A stretch of DNA of 18,414 nt from CAYSIX01 sp964431205 (GCA_964431205.1 CAYSIX010000061.1:1-18414), one strand, 5' to 3'; shown: positions 1 to 7,059, counted from the stretch's first letter. Notes: generated from the sequence alone by a model not told the origin. Program-made: numbers and translations.

Positions 1-111
1 GACAGCGGAGAGGGGGTAGGAGGTAGGAGATGGGAGATAGGAGGGGAGGGGTCAGGAGGGGAGAAGTCAGGAGTCAGGGGGCAGAAAGCTGGACAACCGG
101 AAAGCGGGAAA
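1..111. repeat. purine-rich degenerate short repeat tract
   Basis: The + strand is almost entirely G and A with scattered T and C. It is built from short degenerate units such as GTAGGAG/GAGATGGGAGATAGGAG, and GTCAGGAG at 51-58 and 66-73 followed by GTCAGGGG at 73-80. No reading frame here looks like protein. Runs of G separated by A, T or C could form G-quadruplex or triplex structures, which is inference. It lies downstream of the QueC-like gene and may be the edge of a repeat-bearing intergenic region that continues outside the window. Confidence 0.6.
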
Positions 112-125
112 GAAAAAAGGAGAGA

Positions 126-150
126 TCACCCAATCGCCCAATCACCCAAT
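126..150. repeat. three tandem 8-nt units TCRCCCAA
   Basis: Three direct units run head to tail: TCACCCAA (126-133), TCGCCCAA (134-141) and TCACCCAA (142-149), followed by TG. The pattern resembles the short tandemly repeated repetitive (STRR-type) heptamer and octamer arrays known from cyanobacterial intergenic DNA. That is a resemblance only, and the array here is very short. Confidence 0.65.
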
Positions 151-192
151 GTCCCTGCGATCCGGTCGAGATCGAGCCTCGGGTGCGGCGGG

Positions 193-822
193 TCAGGAGG
201 CGAGGGCGAGCTTGTCGGCGGGGTCGACGATGCCGGCACGGTCGAAGGCGCGGGCGCGGCGGTGGCAGGCGGGGCACTGTCGGCAGGGGCGGGTGCCTCG
301 GCCGAGGCAGGCCCAGGCCAGGGTCCAGGGCACGTCGAGCTGGGTGCCGAGCTCGACGAGCTGGGCGTCGGACATCTCGAGCAGGGGCATCTCGAGGGCG
401 GGGGCGTCGTGGGCTTCGGCGACGGCCAGGTGCTCGCAGAGCAGGGCCTGCTCGGTGGCGCGTGCGGCGGCGTCGGGGTCGGCGTCGACGGCGATGGGCC
501 AGACCAGGCGCTGGTGAGCCGGCCGGGCGAGGGCGCCCAGGGCGGTCAGGAGCAGGCGGGGCGTGGCCAGGGGCGGGGTGGAGTCGGCCGGGCCGGGCCT
601 GGCGCCGCGGACGAACGGGGCCTGGAGCTCGACGAGGCGGGTGAGCTTGAAGTGCTCGGCCTGGCGTTGGACGTGGGTCCAGCGGGTGGGGTCGTTGGGT
701 CGGCCGTCGTGGACGTGCAGGAGCGAGAGGCGGGCGTCGGGGTGCTGGTGGAGGGTCAGGGCGGTGGCGACGAGGCTGCGGGGGCCCCCGCCGTGGAGGA
801 TGACGATGCCGGTGGCGGTCAT
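193..822 (-). CDS. QueC-like (ExsB/7-cyano-7-deazaguanine synthase family) protein with degenerate PP-loop
   Basis: A 209-residue protein. The C-terminal part reads like QueC: Cys172, Cys180, Cys183 and Cys186 form the C-x7-C-x2-C-x2-C zinc site, followed by HRRARAFDRAGIVDP, close to the family's R-x-x-AF-x-x-AG-x-x-DP ending. The N-terminus (GIVILHGGGPRSLVA, residues 5-19) lies where QueC has its ATP-pyrophosphatase loop SGGxDS. Here the Asp is missing and the spacing differs by one residue. Canonical QueC converts 7-carboxy-7-deazaguanine to preQ0 using ATP, but this protein may have lost or changed that chemistry. The start at 822 is chosen because homology begins there, although the frame is open upstream to 1068. 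No Shine-Dalgarno is visible, and a GCCGATAA box ends 7 nt before the ATG. No other queuosine gene is in the window. Confidence 0.75.
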   Translation of the reverse strand: MTATGIVILHGGGPRSLVATALTLHQHPDARLSLLHVHDGRPNDPTRWTHVQRQAEHFKLTRLVELQAPFVRGARPGPADSTPPLATPRLLLTALGALARPAHQRLVWPIAVDADPDAAARATEQALLCEHLAVAEAHDAPALEMPLLEMSDAQLVELGTQLDVPWTLAWACLGRGTRPCRQCPACHRRARAFDRAGIVDPADKLALAS

Positions 823-1029
823 GGGGCTGTTATCGGCCGGGGGCGTCGGAATGGTTGAGCGGTGGTGGAGGGCGTGGAAGGTGAGCAGGTTCGGCGGCTC
901 GATCCGCCCACCACGGGCCGCGACATCACAGGGGGTTCGATCCCGGCGAAGCCGGCCCGCTGCGCTCGCCGCCATCCCCGGGCGTGCGGGGCAAGGCGCC
1001 GGGGAGTGGCGGGCATTGTGGGGGGCGCA
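823..1029. other. intergenic region between flagellin 1 terminator and QueC-like gene
   Basis: With the terminator this fills the roughly 300 bases between the two minus-strand genes. It holds the putative GCCGATAA element and a small CCGGC-GAA-GCCGG hairpin near 943-955. I see no convincing gene. The open frames across it are extensions of neighbouring genes or their antisense shadows. Confidence 0.5.
830..837 (-). promoter_or_regulatory. GCCGATAA -10-like element, 7 nt before the QueC-like start
   Basis: On the minus strand GCCGATAA matches the E. coli sigma-28 -10 consensus exactly. Only CAGCCCC separates it from the ATG at 822. If it is a promoter the transcript would start at or next to the start codon and be leaderless. 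No TAAA-type -35 box is found at the usual spacing. The same arrangement recurs before the glycosyltransferase at 9327. Confidence 0.35.
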
Positions 1030-1063
1030 AAGAAAAGAAGCGGCGGGGTGAGACCCGCCGCTT
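1030..1063 (-). terminator. intrinsic terminator of flagellin 1
   Basis: A perfect 10-bp stem AAGCGGCGGG/CCCGCCGCTT (1038-1047 with 1054-1063) closes a 6-nt loop. Read on the minus strand it is followed by CTTTTCTTTGC, a U-rich tract. It lies about 55 nt past the flagellin 1 stop codon. This is the best Rho-independent terminator in the window and shows that the QueC-like gene downstream is probably transcribed separately. Confidence 0.9.
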
Positions 1064-1118
1064 CGCATCAGTGATCGGAAGCCCGCGTGTCAAGCGGAGC
1101 GTCCTCGATCCGATTGGC

Positions 1119-2627
1119 TTACCCGAGCAGGCTGAGGACGGCCTGCGGCTGCGTGTTGGCGATGCCGAGCACCTGCTGCGACGCGTTGACCAGGATCTGG
1201 TTGCGTGTCAGCGAGGCGGTCTCTTCGGCGAAGTTGGTGTCGCGGATGGAGCTCTCGGCGGCGCTGGTGTTTTCCAGTGCCACGCCCAGCGACCGGATGG
1301 TGGCGCCGATGGTGTTCTTCTGGAACGCACCGAGCCGGCCACGGAGGCTGGAGATCTGGTTGATGGCGGCGTCGACGACCTTCTGCGCGACCTCGCGGTC
1401 GCCGTCGACGACGTTGAGCGATGCTCCGGTGCCCAGGTCGTCGAGTCGGAAGACGGTGCCGTCTTCGCTGACGCGGCCGAGGTTTCGGACCGCGACGTTG
1501 TCGATGCCGATGCTCGCCTGGTTGGAGATGTTGACCGCGGGCCCGAGGTTGAACTTGGCGCCGCCGCCGGTGATGGTGAACGCGGTGAGCGAGCCGGGGC
1601 TGGTGGCGGCGGCCTCGTCGAGCTCGATGGCGACCTCGAGGAAGTCGGTGTTGATCCGAGCGGTTCGGCCGTCGGAGGTGGCCTGGACGCCGTTGATGAT
1701 CGCGCCGATGTCCTGGCCCTCGTCGCGGACGCCGTTGTTGGCGGCGCTGAAGGCGGTGACGCTGCCCGGGGTCGCGGTGTTTTCGTCGGTCGAGCTGAGG
1801 GTGAGGATGCCCCCGGCCTGACCGGCGTCGTCGCTGACCTTGACGGAGACGAACTCGTTCGAGCCGTACTCGACGGACTTGAGCACGACGCCGGTGCCGC
1901 TGGCGGCGGCGGAGACGCCGGTGGTGGTCGTGAACTGGTTGATGTTGGCGACGACGTTGGCCAGGCTGGTCCCGGAGCCGAAGCTGAACTCGCGCGAGCC
2001 CTTGCTGCCGGCGAGCTCGAAGACGAAGGTCGAGCTCTGGTTGGTCAGGTTGAGCTGGCCGCCGGTGGAGAGGAACAGGCCGGCGTGCTGAGCCGAGAGG
2101 TTGACGATGATGTCGACCTGTCGGGAGTCGCCGGTCTCGAGTTTGGCGGCGTTGATGGAGAAGTCTTCGACGCTGGCGTTGACGCCGGACGTCTGGAAGT
2201 CGAAGGTGCCGTTGAGCAGCTTGGTGCCCTGGAAGCTGGTGGAGGCGGCGATGCGATCGATCGTCTGAAGGATCGAGTCGATCTGAAGCTGGTTGGCCTC
2301 CCGCTCGTCATCGCTGAGGCCGGCCTCGCTGGCGGACTGCCCGACGAGGGACTGGACCTCGAGCAGGAGAGAGTTGATCTCCTGGAGGCCGCCCTCGGCG
2401 ATGTTGACGACCTGGTCGGCGCGTTCGGCGTTGCCGATGGCGGCGGAGATGGCGGCCTTCTCCGAGCGGAGCTTCTCGCTGGCGATCAGGCCGGCGGGGT
2501 CGTCCGAGCCGCGGTTGATCCGCAAGCCGGTGCTCAGCCGTTCGAGCGAGTTGCTCAGGGCGTTGTTGTTCTGACCCAGGATGCGCTGGGCCAGCATGGA
2601 CTGCACGTTGGTGTTGATTCGAGTCAT
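1119..2627 (-). CDS. fliC: flagellin 1
   Basis: A 502-residue flagellin, the filament subunit exported by the flagellar type III system. The N-terminal D0/D1 block (residues 1-140) carries the family signature: MTRINTNVQSMLAQ, SLERLSTGLRINRGSDDPAGLIASEKL (28-54) and the FQGTKLLNG end of D1 (132-140). The last 90 residues form the matching C-terminal D1/D0 (SSLRGRLGAFQ, SIRDTNFAEETASLTRNQI, ending SLLG). The middle domain includes a flagellin hook-IN-like stretch around 214-264. It has no Cys or Trp and one Tyr, which fits an exported filament protein. A GGAGGA Shine-Dalgarno (2637-2642) sits 9 nt before the ATG. It is paralogous to the flagellin at 7636-9147 along the whole length, including an identical AQHAGLFLSTGGQL core. 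The gene is monocistronic, ending at the 1030-1063 hairpin. Confidence 0.97.
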   Translation of the reverse strand: MTRINTNVQSMLAQRILGQNNNALSNSLERLSTGLRINRGSDDPAGLIASEKLRSEKAAISAAIGNAERADQVVNIAEGGLQEINSLLLEVQSLVGQSASEAGLSDDEREANQLQIDSILQTIDRIAASTSFQGTKLLNGTFDFQTSGVNASVEDFSINAAKLETGDSRQVDIIVNLSAQHAGLFLSTGGQLNLTNQSSTFVFELAGSKGSREFSFGSGTSLANVVANINQFTTTTGVSAAASGTGVVLKSVEYGSNEFVSVKVSDDAGQAGGILTLSSTDENTATPGSVTAFSAANNGVRDEGQDIGAIINGVQATSDGRTARINTDFLEVAIELDEAAATSPGSLTAFTITGGGAKFNLGPAVNISNQASIGIDNVAVRNLGRVSEDGTVFRLDDLGTGASLNVVDGDREVAQKVVDAAINQISSLRGRLGAFQKNTIGATIRSLGVALENTSAAESSIRDTNFAEETASLTRNQILVNASQQVLGIANTQPQAVLSLLG

Positions 2628-2668
2628 GGTTCAGGGTCCTCCGTGAACACGCGGTCTGTGTACGGTTC

Positions 2669-2792
2669 TTAAGGGACTAGGCTCCAGCCTGAAACGTTCA
2701 CAGATCTCCGATCCGATCCGATGCGATGGTTACGAATGATCAAGTACGACTGCGGGCCTGGGGTTGGCGTCATCTCATTCCGGCGCTCCTTT
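2669..2792 (-). promoter_or_regulatory. strong orphan Shine-Dalgarno with ATG-AGA-TGA minigene and overlapping 34-codon ORF
   Basis: On the minus strand AAAGGAG (2786-2792) is followed after 7 nt by ATG AGA TGA (2778-2770), a two-codon ORF. A second ATG, at 2773, opens a 34-residue frame ending in TAA at 2669, 41 nt before the flagellin 1 start. The 34-residue peptide begins MTPTPGPQSYL and matches no family I know. This could be a leader minigene or small peptide controlling flagellin translation, or a chance match. Confidence 0.25.
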
Positions 2793-2945
2793 CCGCCACG
2801 CCGGGGCTCCCGTCGCGTGGGGCGGCGATCGGCCGCCCGCGTGGTCGGCCGCGGGTGGCAGGCCCTCGGGCGAACCCGTCGGCCATCGTCCCGCCGAAGC
2901 CTGTCGATCGGCCGGCCGGGACCGGCGCCGCCACCGCTTCGGGGC

Positions 2946-2959
2946 GTCGGGCTTATCGG
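2946..2959 (-). repeat. 14-mer CCGATAAGCCCGAC, copy 1
   Basis: The minus-strand sequence CCGATAAGCCCGAC is identical to the one at 4921-4934, and both are in the same orientation. Copy 2 contains the full GCCGATAA box and lies 42 nt upstream of the second sulfotransferase. Copy 1 has TCCGATAA, matching 7 of 8 bases, and faces flagellin 1 from about 320 nt away. It may be a shared promoter element. Confidence 0.4.
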
Positions 2960-3169
2960 AACGGAACGACGGGTCCATGGTTCGGTCCTTGGCGCAGACG
3001 ATTCGGCTCATCCAGCCGGCTTCATCGTCACGACCGGACCAGGCCTTAACTGCGACTTGGTCGGAATAATCGAAGTTCTCGGATTGCGTGGCACGACCCG
3101 TGCCGACGGGCGCAACCCGATCGGCGGCGGGGCGGGGCAACGAGAATCAGAAAGGGATCGGCGGTCGGG

Positions 3170-4057
3170 TCAGGCCTCGTAGCCGAGCTCGCGGAGCAGG
3201 TCTCCGCCGTGTCGCATGAAGGTGTCGCGGTTGGCCTGGGAGAAGTGCTGGCGCCAGTCGCCGACGACGCCCTTGCGGAAGAAGGAGCCGGTGTCGGCTT
3301 CGCCACGTGGTCGGCCGCCGCTGAGGCGCTCGAACGCGCCGGCGTCGAGGCAGGCCGAGACCGCGTCGTCGTCGTCCTCGACGCCGAGGAAGGTCAGCGC
3401 GCGGCGGATCGAGTCGGTCGCGTCCTCGTGGAGTTGCTCGTAGCGAAGCTCGAGGTAGCGGTCGGGGTGCTGCTCGCCGAAGGCGCGGGCGGCGGTGATG
3501 TATCGGACCCAGTGCTGCTCGACGGTGTAGGCGATGTACGGGTCGAGGCTGGGGAATCGCTGAGCGAACTGGGGCTTGGCCTTTCGCTGGTTGTGGAACC
3601 AGCCGGAGACGCAGACGTCGCGGCCGTCGCGGATCACGTGGATGAACCGTGCGTTGGGGAAGGCCTCGGCCAGCGCCGGCATGCACAGGGCGTGCTCGGG
3701 CGTCTTTTCGCCGATGGCGCGCACCGTCTCGGCGTCGCCGTTGAGCCAGCGCTCGAACAGCAGCCCGCCGGCGGTCGCATAAAGCGTCTGAAACTCATCA
3801 CGGGTCAGCAGGCCGAGCTCGCCGGCCTTCTGGTGGCTGTTGTGCTGCTGGATGAGCTGCTGCATCAGCGGCAGCAGCAGGGCGGCGAGATAGGTCTCGC
3901 CGTGACAGCGCACCTGCGGGTGGCCGTTGAGCATGTGCTGGACCCACGTCGTGCCGGACTTCTGGCAGCCGACGACGAAGAACAGTTGGCGTTCGAGGAC
4001 GTCAGCGACGCGTTCTAGCTTGTCGCGGTAAGTCGATTCGGTGGTCGCGAGGGTCAT
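3170..4057 (-). CDS. PAPS-dependent sulfotransferase (sulfotransferase family protein 1)
   Basis: A 295-residue soluble protein with the full sulfotransferase signature. The 5'-phosphosulfate loop is QKSGTTWVQ (32-40). EKTPEH (117-122) follows, then the 3'-phosphate motif VIRDGRDVCVSG (141-152). RYEQL is at 205-209, and the C-terminal RKGVVGDWRQHF (261-272) is typical of the family. It is expected to transfer sulfate from PAPS to a hydroxyl or amine. The acceptor cannot be read from sequence, though a carbohydrate or cell-surface acceptor is plausible. There is no signal peptide, so it acts in the cytoplasm. AGGAG about 10 nt before the ATG supports the start. It follows a second sulfotransferase by 27 nt on the same strand, probably in one transcript, and lies beside flagellin 1. 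Confidence 0.92.
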   Translation of the reverse strand: MTLATTESTYRDKLERVADVLERQLFFVVGCQKSGTTWVQHMLNGHPQVRCHGETYLAALLLPLMQQLIQQHNSHQKAGELGLLTRDEFQTLYATAGGLLFERWLNGDAETVRAIGEKTPEHALCMPALAEAFPNARFIHVIRDGRDVCVSGWFHNQRKAKPQFAQRFPSLDPYIAYTVEQHWVRYITAARAFGEQHPDRYLELRYEQLHEDATDSIRRALTFLGVEDDDDAVSACLDAGAFERLSGGRPRGEADTGSFFRKGVVGDWRQHFSQANRDTFMRHGGDLLRELGYEA

Positions 4058-4084
4058 GGGGGGTTGCTCCTGCGGCGTGGCGGT

Positions 4085-4879
4085 TCAGGCGGCGTGGCCG
4101 ACGGCGGGGCGGGTCGCGTCGTCGGCCCGGCTCCCGTGGGGCCGGTAATACGGGGCCTCCTTGTTGACCAGCAGATCGTTGGCGACGCGATCGATGTAGG
4201 CGAGGTCTTCGTCGGCGAAGAGGGTGGCAGCGTCGCGGCCGGCGCTGCGGACCTTGTGGGTCTGTGGTCGGCTGGGGTCAGTGGGCGCCAGGACGGTGCC
4301 GGCGTAGGCGGGCGTCGTGGCGAGCCGCTTCATGCGGTCGAAGGTGGCCTCGGCGGCGACGGCGCGTGCCAGGTCAGGTTCCTGCGGCAGGTCGAGTGCT
4401 TCGATCGCGCGGCCCAGGGCGTCGGCGGGATCGGCCTGCATGGCTTCGTAGGTCAACACGGTCGCCCGCTTCAATTGCGGGCGCAGCTCCAGCTCCCAAA
4501 GGTTGTAGAAGGTCACGAGCTTGATCACGCCGTAGCGCGGATCGCGGAGAAACTGGCTCGGCGTGCCCTGGAAGACGCGGATCCGGTCGCGCGCCTGAAA
4601 GTAGGCCGAGGCCAGCGTGGCACGGAAGTCTCGGGCGAGCAGCAGCCACGGCGCGGCTTCGGCCCCGCGGACGCTCATCGGTCCCATCGCCCAGTAGGGC
4701 CGACGCATGACCATCGCCGCGGTCAGGTGCGTCCACTCGATCGGGCAGACCTGGCGGAGTTGCTCCTCGGCCTGAAAGACGTGGTCGCAGCGCAGGTCGT
4801 GCAGGCGCACGAGGTAGTCATCGATCATGAACCGCAGCCAGGTTCGACCAGACTTGGGATACGAGAGGGCGATTCGCAT
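4085..4879 (-). CDS. sulfotransferase domain protein 2
   Basis: A 264-residue protein of the sulfotransferase superfamily, clearly different from its downstream neighbour. The PAPS 5' loop is at the very N-terminus, YPKSGRTWLR (7-16). The 3'-phosphate motif is RDFRATLAS (83-91). TYEAM is at 143-147, FDRMK at 180-184 and HKVRSAGRD at 208-216, the last standing where the family has the HKVRKG type of motif. It most resembles the short sulfotransferases often found in polysaccharide or surface-modification clusters. No Shine-Dalgarno is obvious. A GCCGATAA element is 48 nt upstream. It is the first gene of a likely two-gene operon, so two PAPS enzymes with different acceptors are probably made together. 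Confidence 0.87.
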   Translation of the reverse strand: MRIALSYPKSGRTWLRFMIDDYLVRLHDLRCDHVFQAEEQLRQVCPIEWTHLTAAMVMRRPYWAMGPMSVRGAEAAPWLLLARDFRATLASAYFQARDRIRVFQGTPSQFLRDPRYGVIKLVTFYNLWELELRPQLKRATVLTYEAMQADPADALGRAIEALDLPQEPDLARAVAAEATFDRMKRLATTPAYAGTVLAPTDPSRPQTHKVRSAGRDAATLFADEDLAYIDRVANDLLVNKEAPYYRPHGSRADDATRPAVGHAA

Positions 4880-4927
4880 GGGCGCACGACAAGCTCGGTG
4901 TCTGGTGGGCCGTGGTGACTGTCGGGC

Positions 4928-4935
4928 TTATCGGC
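4928..4935 (-). promoter_or_regulatory. GCCGATAA -10-like element before the sulfotransferase pair
   Basis: GCCGATAA on the minus strand matches the sigma-28 -10 consensus exactly and lies 48 nt upstream of the ATG at 4879. It is embedded in the 14-mer at 4921-4934 that recurs at 2946-2959. No clear -35 partner is visible. Confidence 0.35.
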
Positions 4936-5124
4936 CGTTCGACGGCGACGTCGCCAGAATCAACCGGCACGAAACCTCAGCGCAGTGACAGGTCGGGTCA
5001 GCGGCGGTGAAGCGGATTCAGAATAGGGATGGGCGAGTGGGTTCGAGGTCGTGGTCGCAACGCGGAAGCTGCATCTTATCCGACCGCGGGTTCGTTCTCC
5101 GGGCTCGGCTTCGGTTGCGACGGC

Positions 5125-5631
5125 TCAGCCGCTCGGCGAGCCGTTGGAGTCCGGATCACCCGGGGCGGTCAGGAACTTGTGCTTGCGTTTGAGCAGGTCG
5201 TGGAGCTGCTCGGCCTCGGTCATGGCGGTGGGCGACCAGGTGGCCCAGTGGGTGGTGACGGCGGCCTTGGCGGCCTGGATCCCGTCGCGGATGTAACGGT
5301 TCAGGCGGCGCATCGGCAGCTTGGCGACCTGCGCTTCGGTCAGGCTGATGCAGATCTGCGGGCTTTCCGGCCGGGGGATGATGTACGCCAGCACCCCGAG
5401 CGACCTGCCCTCGGCATCGTAGACCTCGTATTGAATCGTCCACCGCCACGAGCGGCCGTACCAGACGACGGTCCGGCGCACCCCTTCGAACTGGTCGAGC
5501 AACTGCATGAGGTGGGCAAAATACTTGTGGTGTTGCTCGCCGATCGGCTCGAGCAACTGCGGCTCGGTCGGCTGGTTCCAGCGGTCTTCCCAAGGGCGTC
5601 GGGGCGTGTACGTGGCGGGGTTCGGGCTCAT
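5125..5631 (-). CDS. conserved-looking hypothetical protein
   Basis: A 168-residue soluble protein that I do not recognise with confidence. It has no signal peptide or membrane segment. The N-terminus is Pro/Trp-rich. The central part alternates hydrophobic and polar residues, as in an antiparallel sheet (VVWYGRSWRWTIQYEVYDAEGRSLGVLAYIIP, 55-86). An amphipathic helical half follows (AKLPMRRLNRYIRDGIQAAKAAV), then a polar tail. The layout loosely recalls DUF3788/YdhG-like small proteins, but this is a guess. It looks coding because a sigma-70-like promoter precedes it at 5672-5699, and its composition is balanced, unlike the Arg/Gly/Ala-rich antisense frame. It is transcribed away from the 5784 gene. 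Confidence 0.65.
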   Translation of the reverse strand: MSPNPATYTPRRPWEDRWNQPTEPQLLEPIGEQHHKYFAHLMQLLDQFEGVRRTVVWYGRSWRWTIQYEVYDAEGRSLGVLAYIIPRPESPQICISLTEAQVAKLPMRRLNRYIRDGIQAAKAAVTTHWATWSPTAMTEAEQLHDLLKRKHKFLTAPGDPDSNGSPSG

Positions 5632-5671
5632 GGGCTAGCTTGGTGGACGATCGGGAAAAGCTGGGTGCGGA

Positions 5672-5699
5672 ACTATAACAGCTTGACGGGCCCGGACAA
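5672..5699 (-). promoter_or_regulatory. sigma-70-like promoter for the hypothetical gene
   Basis: On the minus strand a TTGTCC -35 (5694-5699) and a TATAGT -10 (5672-5677) are separated by 16 nt. The predicted transcript would start near 5665 and leave a leader of about 34 nt before the ATG at 5631. TATA-like hexamers are rare in this GC-rich window, which adds weight. Confidence 0.5.
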
Positions 5700-5783
5700 G
5701 CCGGCGTCGGCTTGGGCGAGGCGGCGGCGACGCCCCGAAAGCGAGGCCGGTGCACCGCCGGGGTCGGGGCGGCGGAGGTTGGC

Positions 5784-6479
5784 GTGAAAGCGGCGATGAT
5801 CGTCATGGCCAAGACGCCGGTCCCGGGTCGGGTCAAGACCCGCCTGATCGGGCGTTGGACGGCGGCGGGGGCGGCGCGGGTGCACGCGGCGATGACCGAG
5901 TGCGTGCTGCACCGCGTGCGGGCGAACTGCGAGGCGGCGCTGGTGCTGGCGCTGGAGGGTGGGGCGTCGGCCTGGGCGGGGTTTGCGGCCGCGGTCGGTG
6001 CGGACCTGCCGTCGCCCGAGGCGGTGGTGGACCAGGGCGGGGGCGACTTGGGCCAGCGGATGGCGCGGGTCTGGCAGGCGGTTGGCAGCGGTCGGGTGGC
6101 GTTTCTGGGCACGGACAGCCCGGACGTGCCGGTGGAATGGCTGCGGGCGGCGACGGCGGAGCTGGCCCGGGCCGAGGCGTTGATCGGGCCGACCGAGGAC
6201 GGCGGGTACTGGACGCTGGCGGCCCGGGCGTACCGACCCGGCTTGCTCCGCGGCATCGACTGGGGCACCCCCGGCGTGTACCATCAGACCTGTGAGGCGG
6301 CCCGCGCCGAGGCGGTGCGTCTGGCGTCGCTGCCGCGGTGGATGGACGTCGATGAGCCGGATGACCTCGACGCGCTTGACCGACGGCTGGACCGGACGAC
6401 CGACCGGCACCTGCGGCGGCTCCGCCGACGCCTGGCCCAGGCCGCTCTCCACCAAGACGAGGCCCACCATGAACGCTGA
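5784..6479 (+). CDS. TIGR04282/DUF2064 glycosyltransferase-A-like protein
   Basis: A 231-residue protein with the DUF2064 (TIGR04282) motifs in order. MIVMAKTPVPGRVKTRL (5-21) is the nucleotide-binding loop resembling that of sugar-nucleotide transferases. LGTDSPDVP is at 108-116, PTEDGGYW at 136-143 and WMDVDEPDDLDAL at 186-198. The family has a GT-A fold. It is often annotated as an arsenosugar-biosynthesis glycosyltransferase, but most members are uncharacterised, and no arsenic gene is near. The start is taken as GTG 5784, since GGAGG (5774-5778) lies 5 nt before it; ATG 5796 is the alternative. Its last 11 nt overlap the start of the response regulator, so the two are probably translationally coupled. 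Confidence 0.85.
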   Translation: MKAAMIVMAKTPVPGRVKTRLIGRWTAAGAARVHAAMTECVLHRVRANCEAALVLALEGGASAWAGFAAAVGADLPSPEAVVDQGGGDLGQRMARVWQAVGSGRVAFLGTDSPDVPVEWLRAATAELARAEALIGPTEDGGYWTLAARAYRPGLLRGIDWGTPGVYHQTCEAARAEAVRLASLPRWMDVDEPDDLDALDRRLDRTTDRHLRRLRRRLAQAALHQDEAHHER

Positions 6480-7059
6480 ACTGTCCCGATCCCTGGCCGA
6501 GCAGGCCGGCCACGATCCGCGTCGTGCCGACGCCGCCTCGGGCCATCGCCCCGATCCCACGGCGCCCGGGCCCAGCCCTGCGCCCGAGGCCGATCCGCCG
6601 GTCAATCTCGAAAGCTCGGTCATCCTCATCGTGGATGACAACGAGCAGAACGTCGAGCTGCTGCAGGCTTATCTGGACGCCCTGCCGTGCCGGATCATGA
6701 CCGCTCACGACGGCGTCGAAGCGATCGAGCTGATCGAAGACCCCGACCGCCCGACGCCGGACCTGATCCTGCTCGACGTCATGATGCCGCGGATGTCCGG
6801 CTTCGAGGTCTGCCGCAAGCTCAAGGAAGATCCGCAGACCCGCGGCATCCCGATCATGATGGTGACCGCGCTTAACGAGCTGGGCGACATCGAGCGCGGC
6901 GTCGAGTCGGGCACGGACGACTTCGTGACCAAGCCGGTGAACAAGCTCGAGCTGATCACGCGGGTCAAGAGCCTGCTGCGGGTTCGCCACCTCAAGCGTG
7001 AGCTGGACCGGACGGAGGCGTACATCCGGGACATCGAGAGTTCGCGGCATCGGCCGTAG
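6469..7059 (+). CDS. stand-alone receiver-domain response regulator
   Basis: A 196-residue protein. Residues 1-48 are Pro/Ala/Asp-rich and look disordered. A complete receiver domain (50-172) follows, with acidic Asp56/Asp57, phospho-acceptor Asp103 in LLDVMMP, Thr133 in MMVTA and Lys155 in TKPVNK. After that comes a charged helix (173-196) and no output domain. The sequence from DVMMPRMSGFEVCRKLK to RVKSLLRVRHLK resembles the PleD/CheY-like receivers of cyclic-di-GMP and motility regulators. It probably works by protein-protein interaction. No histidine kinase is in the window. The start at 6469 overlaps the preceding stop by 11 nt. Lying between sulfotransferases and flagellin 2, a motility or surface role is reasonable but unproven. 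Confidence 0.93.
   Translation: MNAELSRSLAEQAGHDPRRADAASGHRPDPTAPGPSPAPEADPPVNLESSVILIVDDNEQNVELLQAYLDALPCRIMTAHDGVEAIELIEDPDRPTPDLILLDVMMPRMSGFEVCRKLKEDPQTRGIPIMMVTALNELGDIERGVESGTDDFVTKPVNKLELITRVKSLLRVRHLKRELDRTEAYIRDIESSRHRP

Larger units (their letters stand above)
2628..3169. other. long non-coding region upstream of flagellin 1
   Basis: About 540 bases lie between the first sulfotransferase stop and flagellin 1. Frames crossing it (for example 2721-3182 + and 2775-3140 -) are Pro/Arg/Gly-rich with no recognisable motifs, so I do not call them. The part nearest flagellin 1 (about 2660-2760) is more AT-rich and contains CGGAT repeats at 2706-2720, as a promoter region might, but I could not identify a convincing -35/-10 pair. 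It also holds a strong orphan ribosome-binding site (see 2669-2792) and a 14-mer shared with the second sulfotransferase promoter region (2946-2959). Confidence 0.55.

Noticed and set aside
931..945. tRNA-like T-arm GGGGGTTCGATCCCGG
   Set aside because: The T-loop word is present but the stem does not pair fully, and no D-arm, anticodon arm or acceptor stem is found around it on either strand.
984..2672. 562-residue frame antisense to flagellin 1
   Set aside because: It is Gly/Asp/Val-rich with no motif, and exactly opposite a certain flagellin. A similar frame (7591-9246) lies opposite flagellin 2, as expected from paralogous genes in high-GC DNA.
2775..3140. 121-residue minus-strand ORF whose stop overlaps the ATG-AGA-TGA minigene
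   Set aside because: The ATGA overlap hinted at coupling, but the protein is low-complexity Pro/Arg/Ala without motifs and has no ribosome-binding site I can support.
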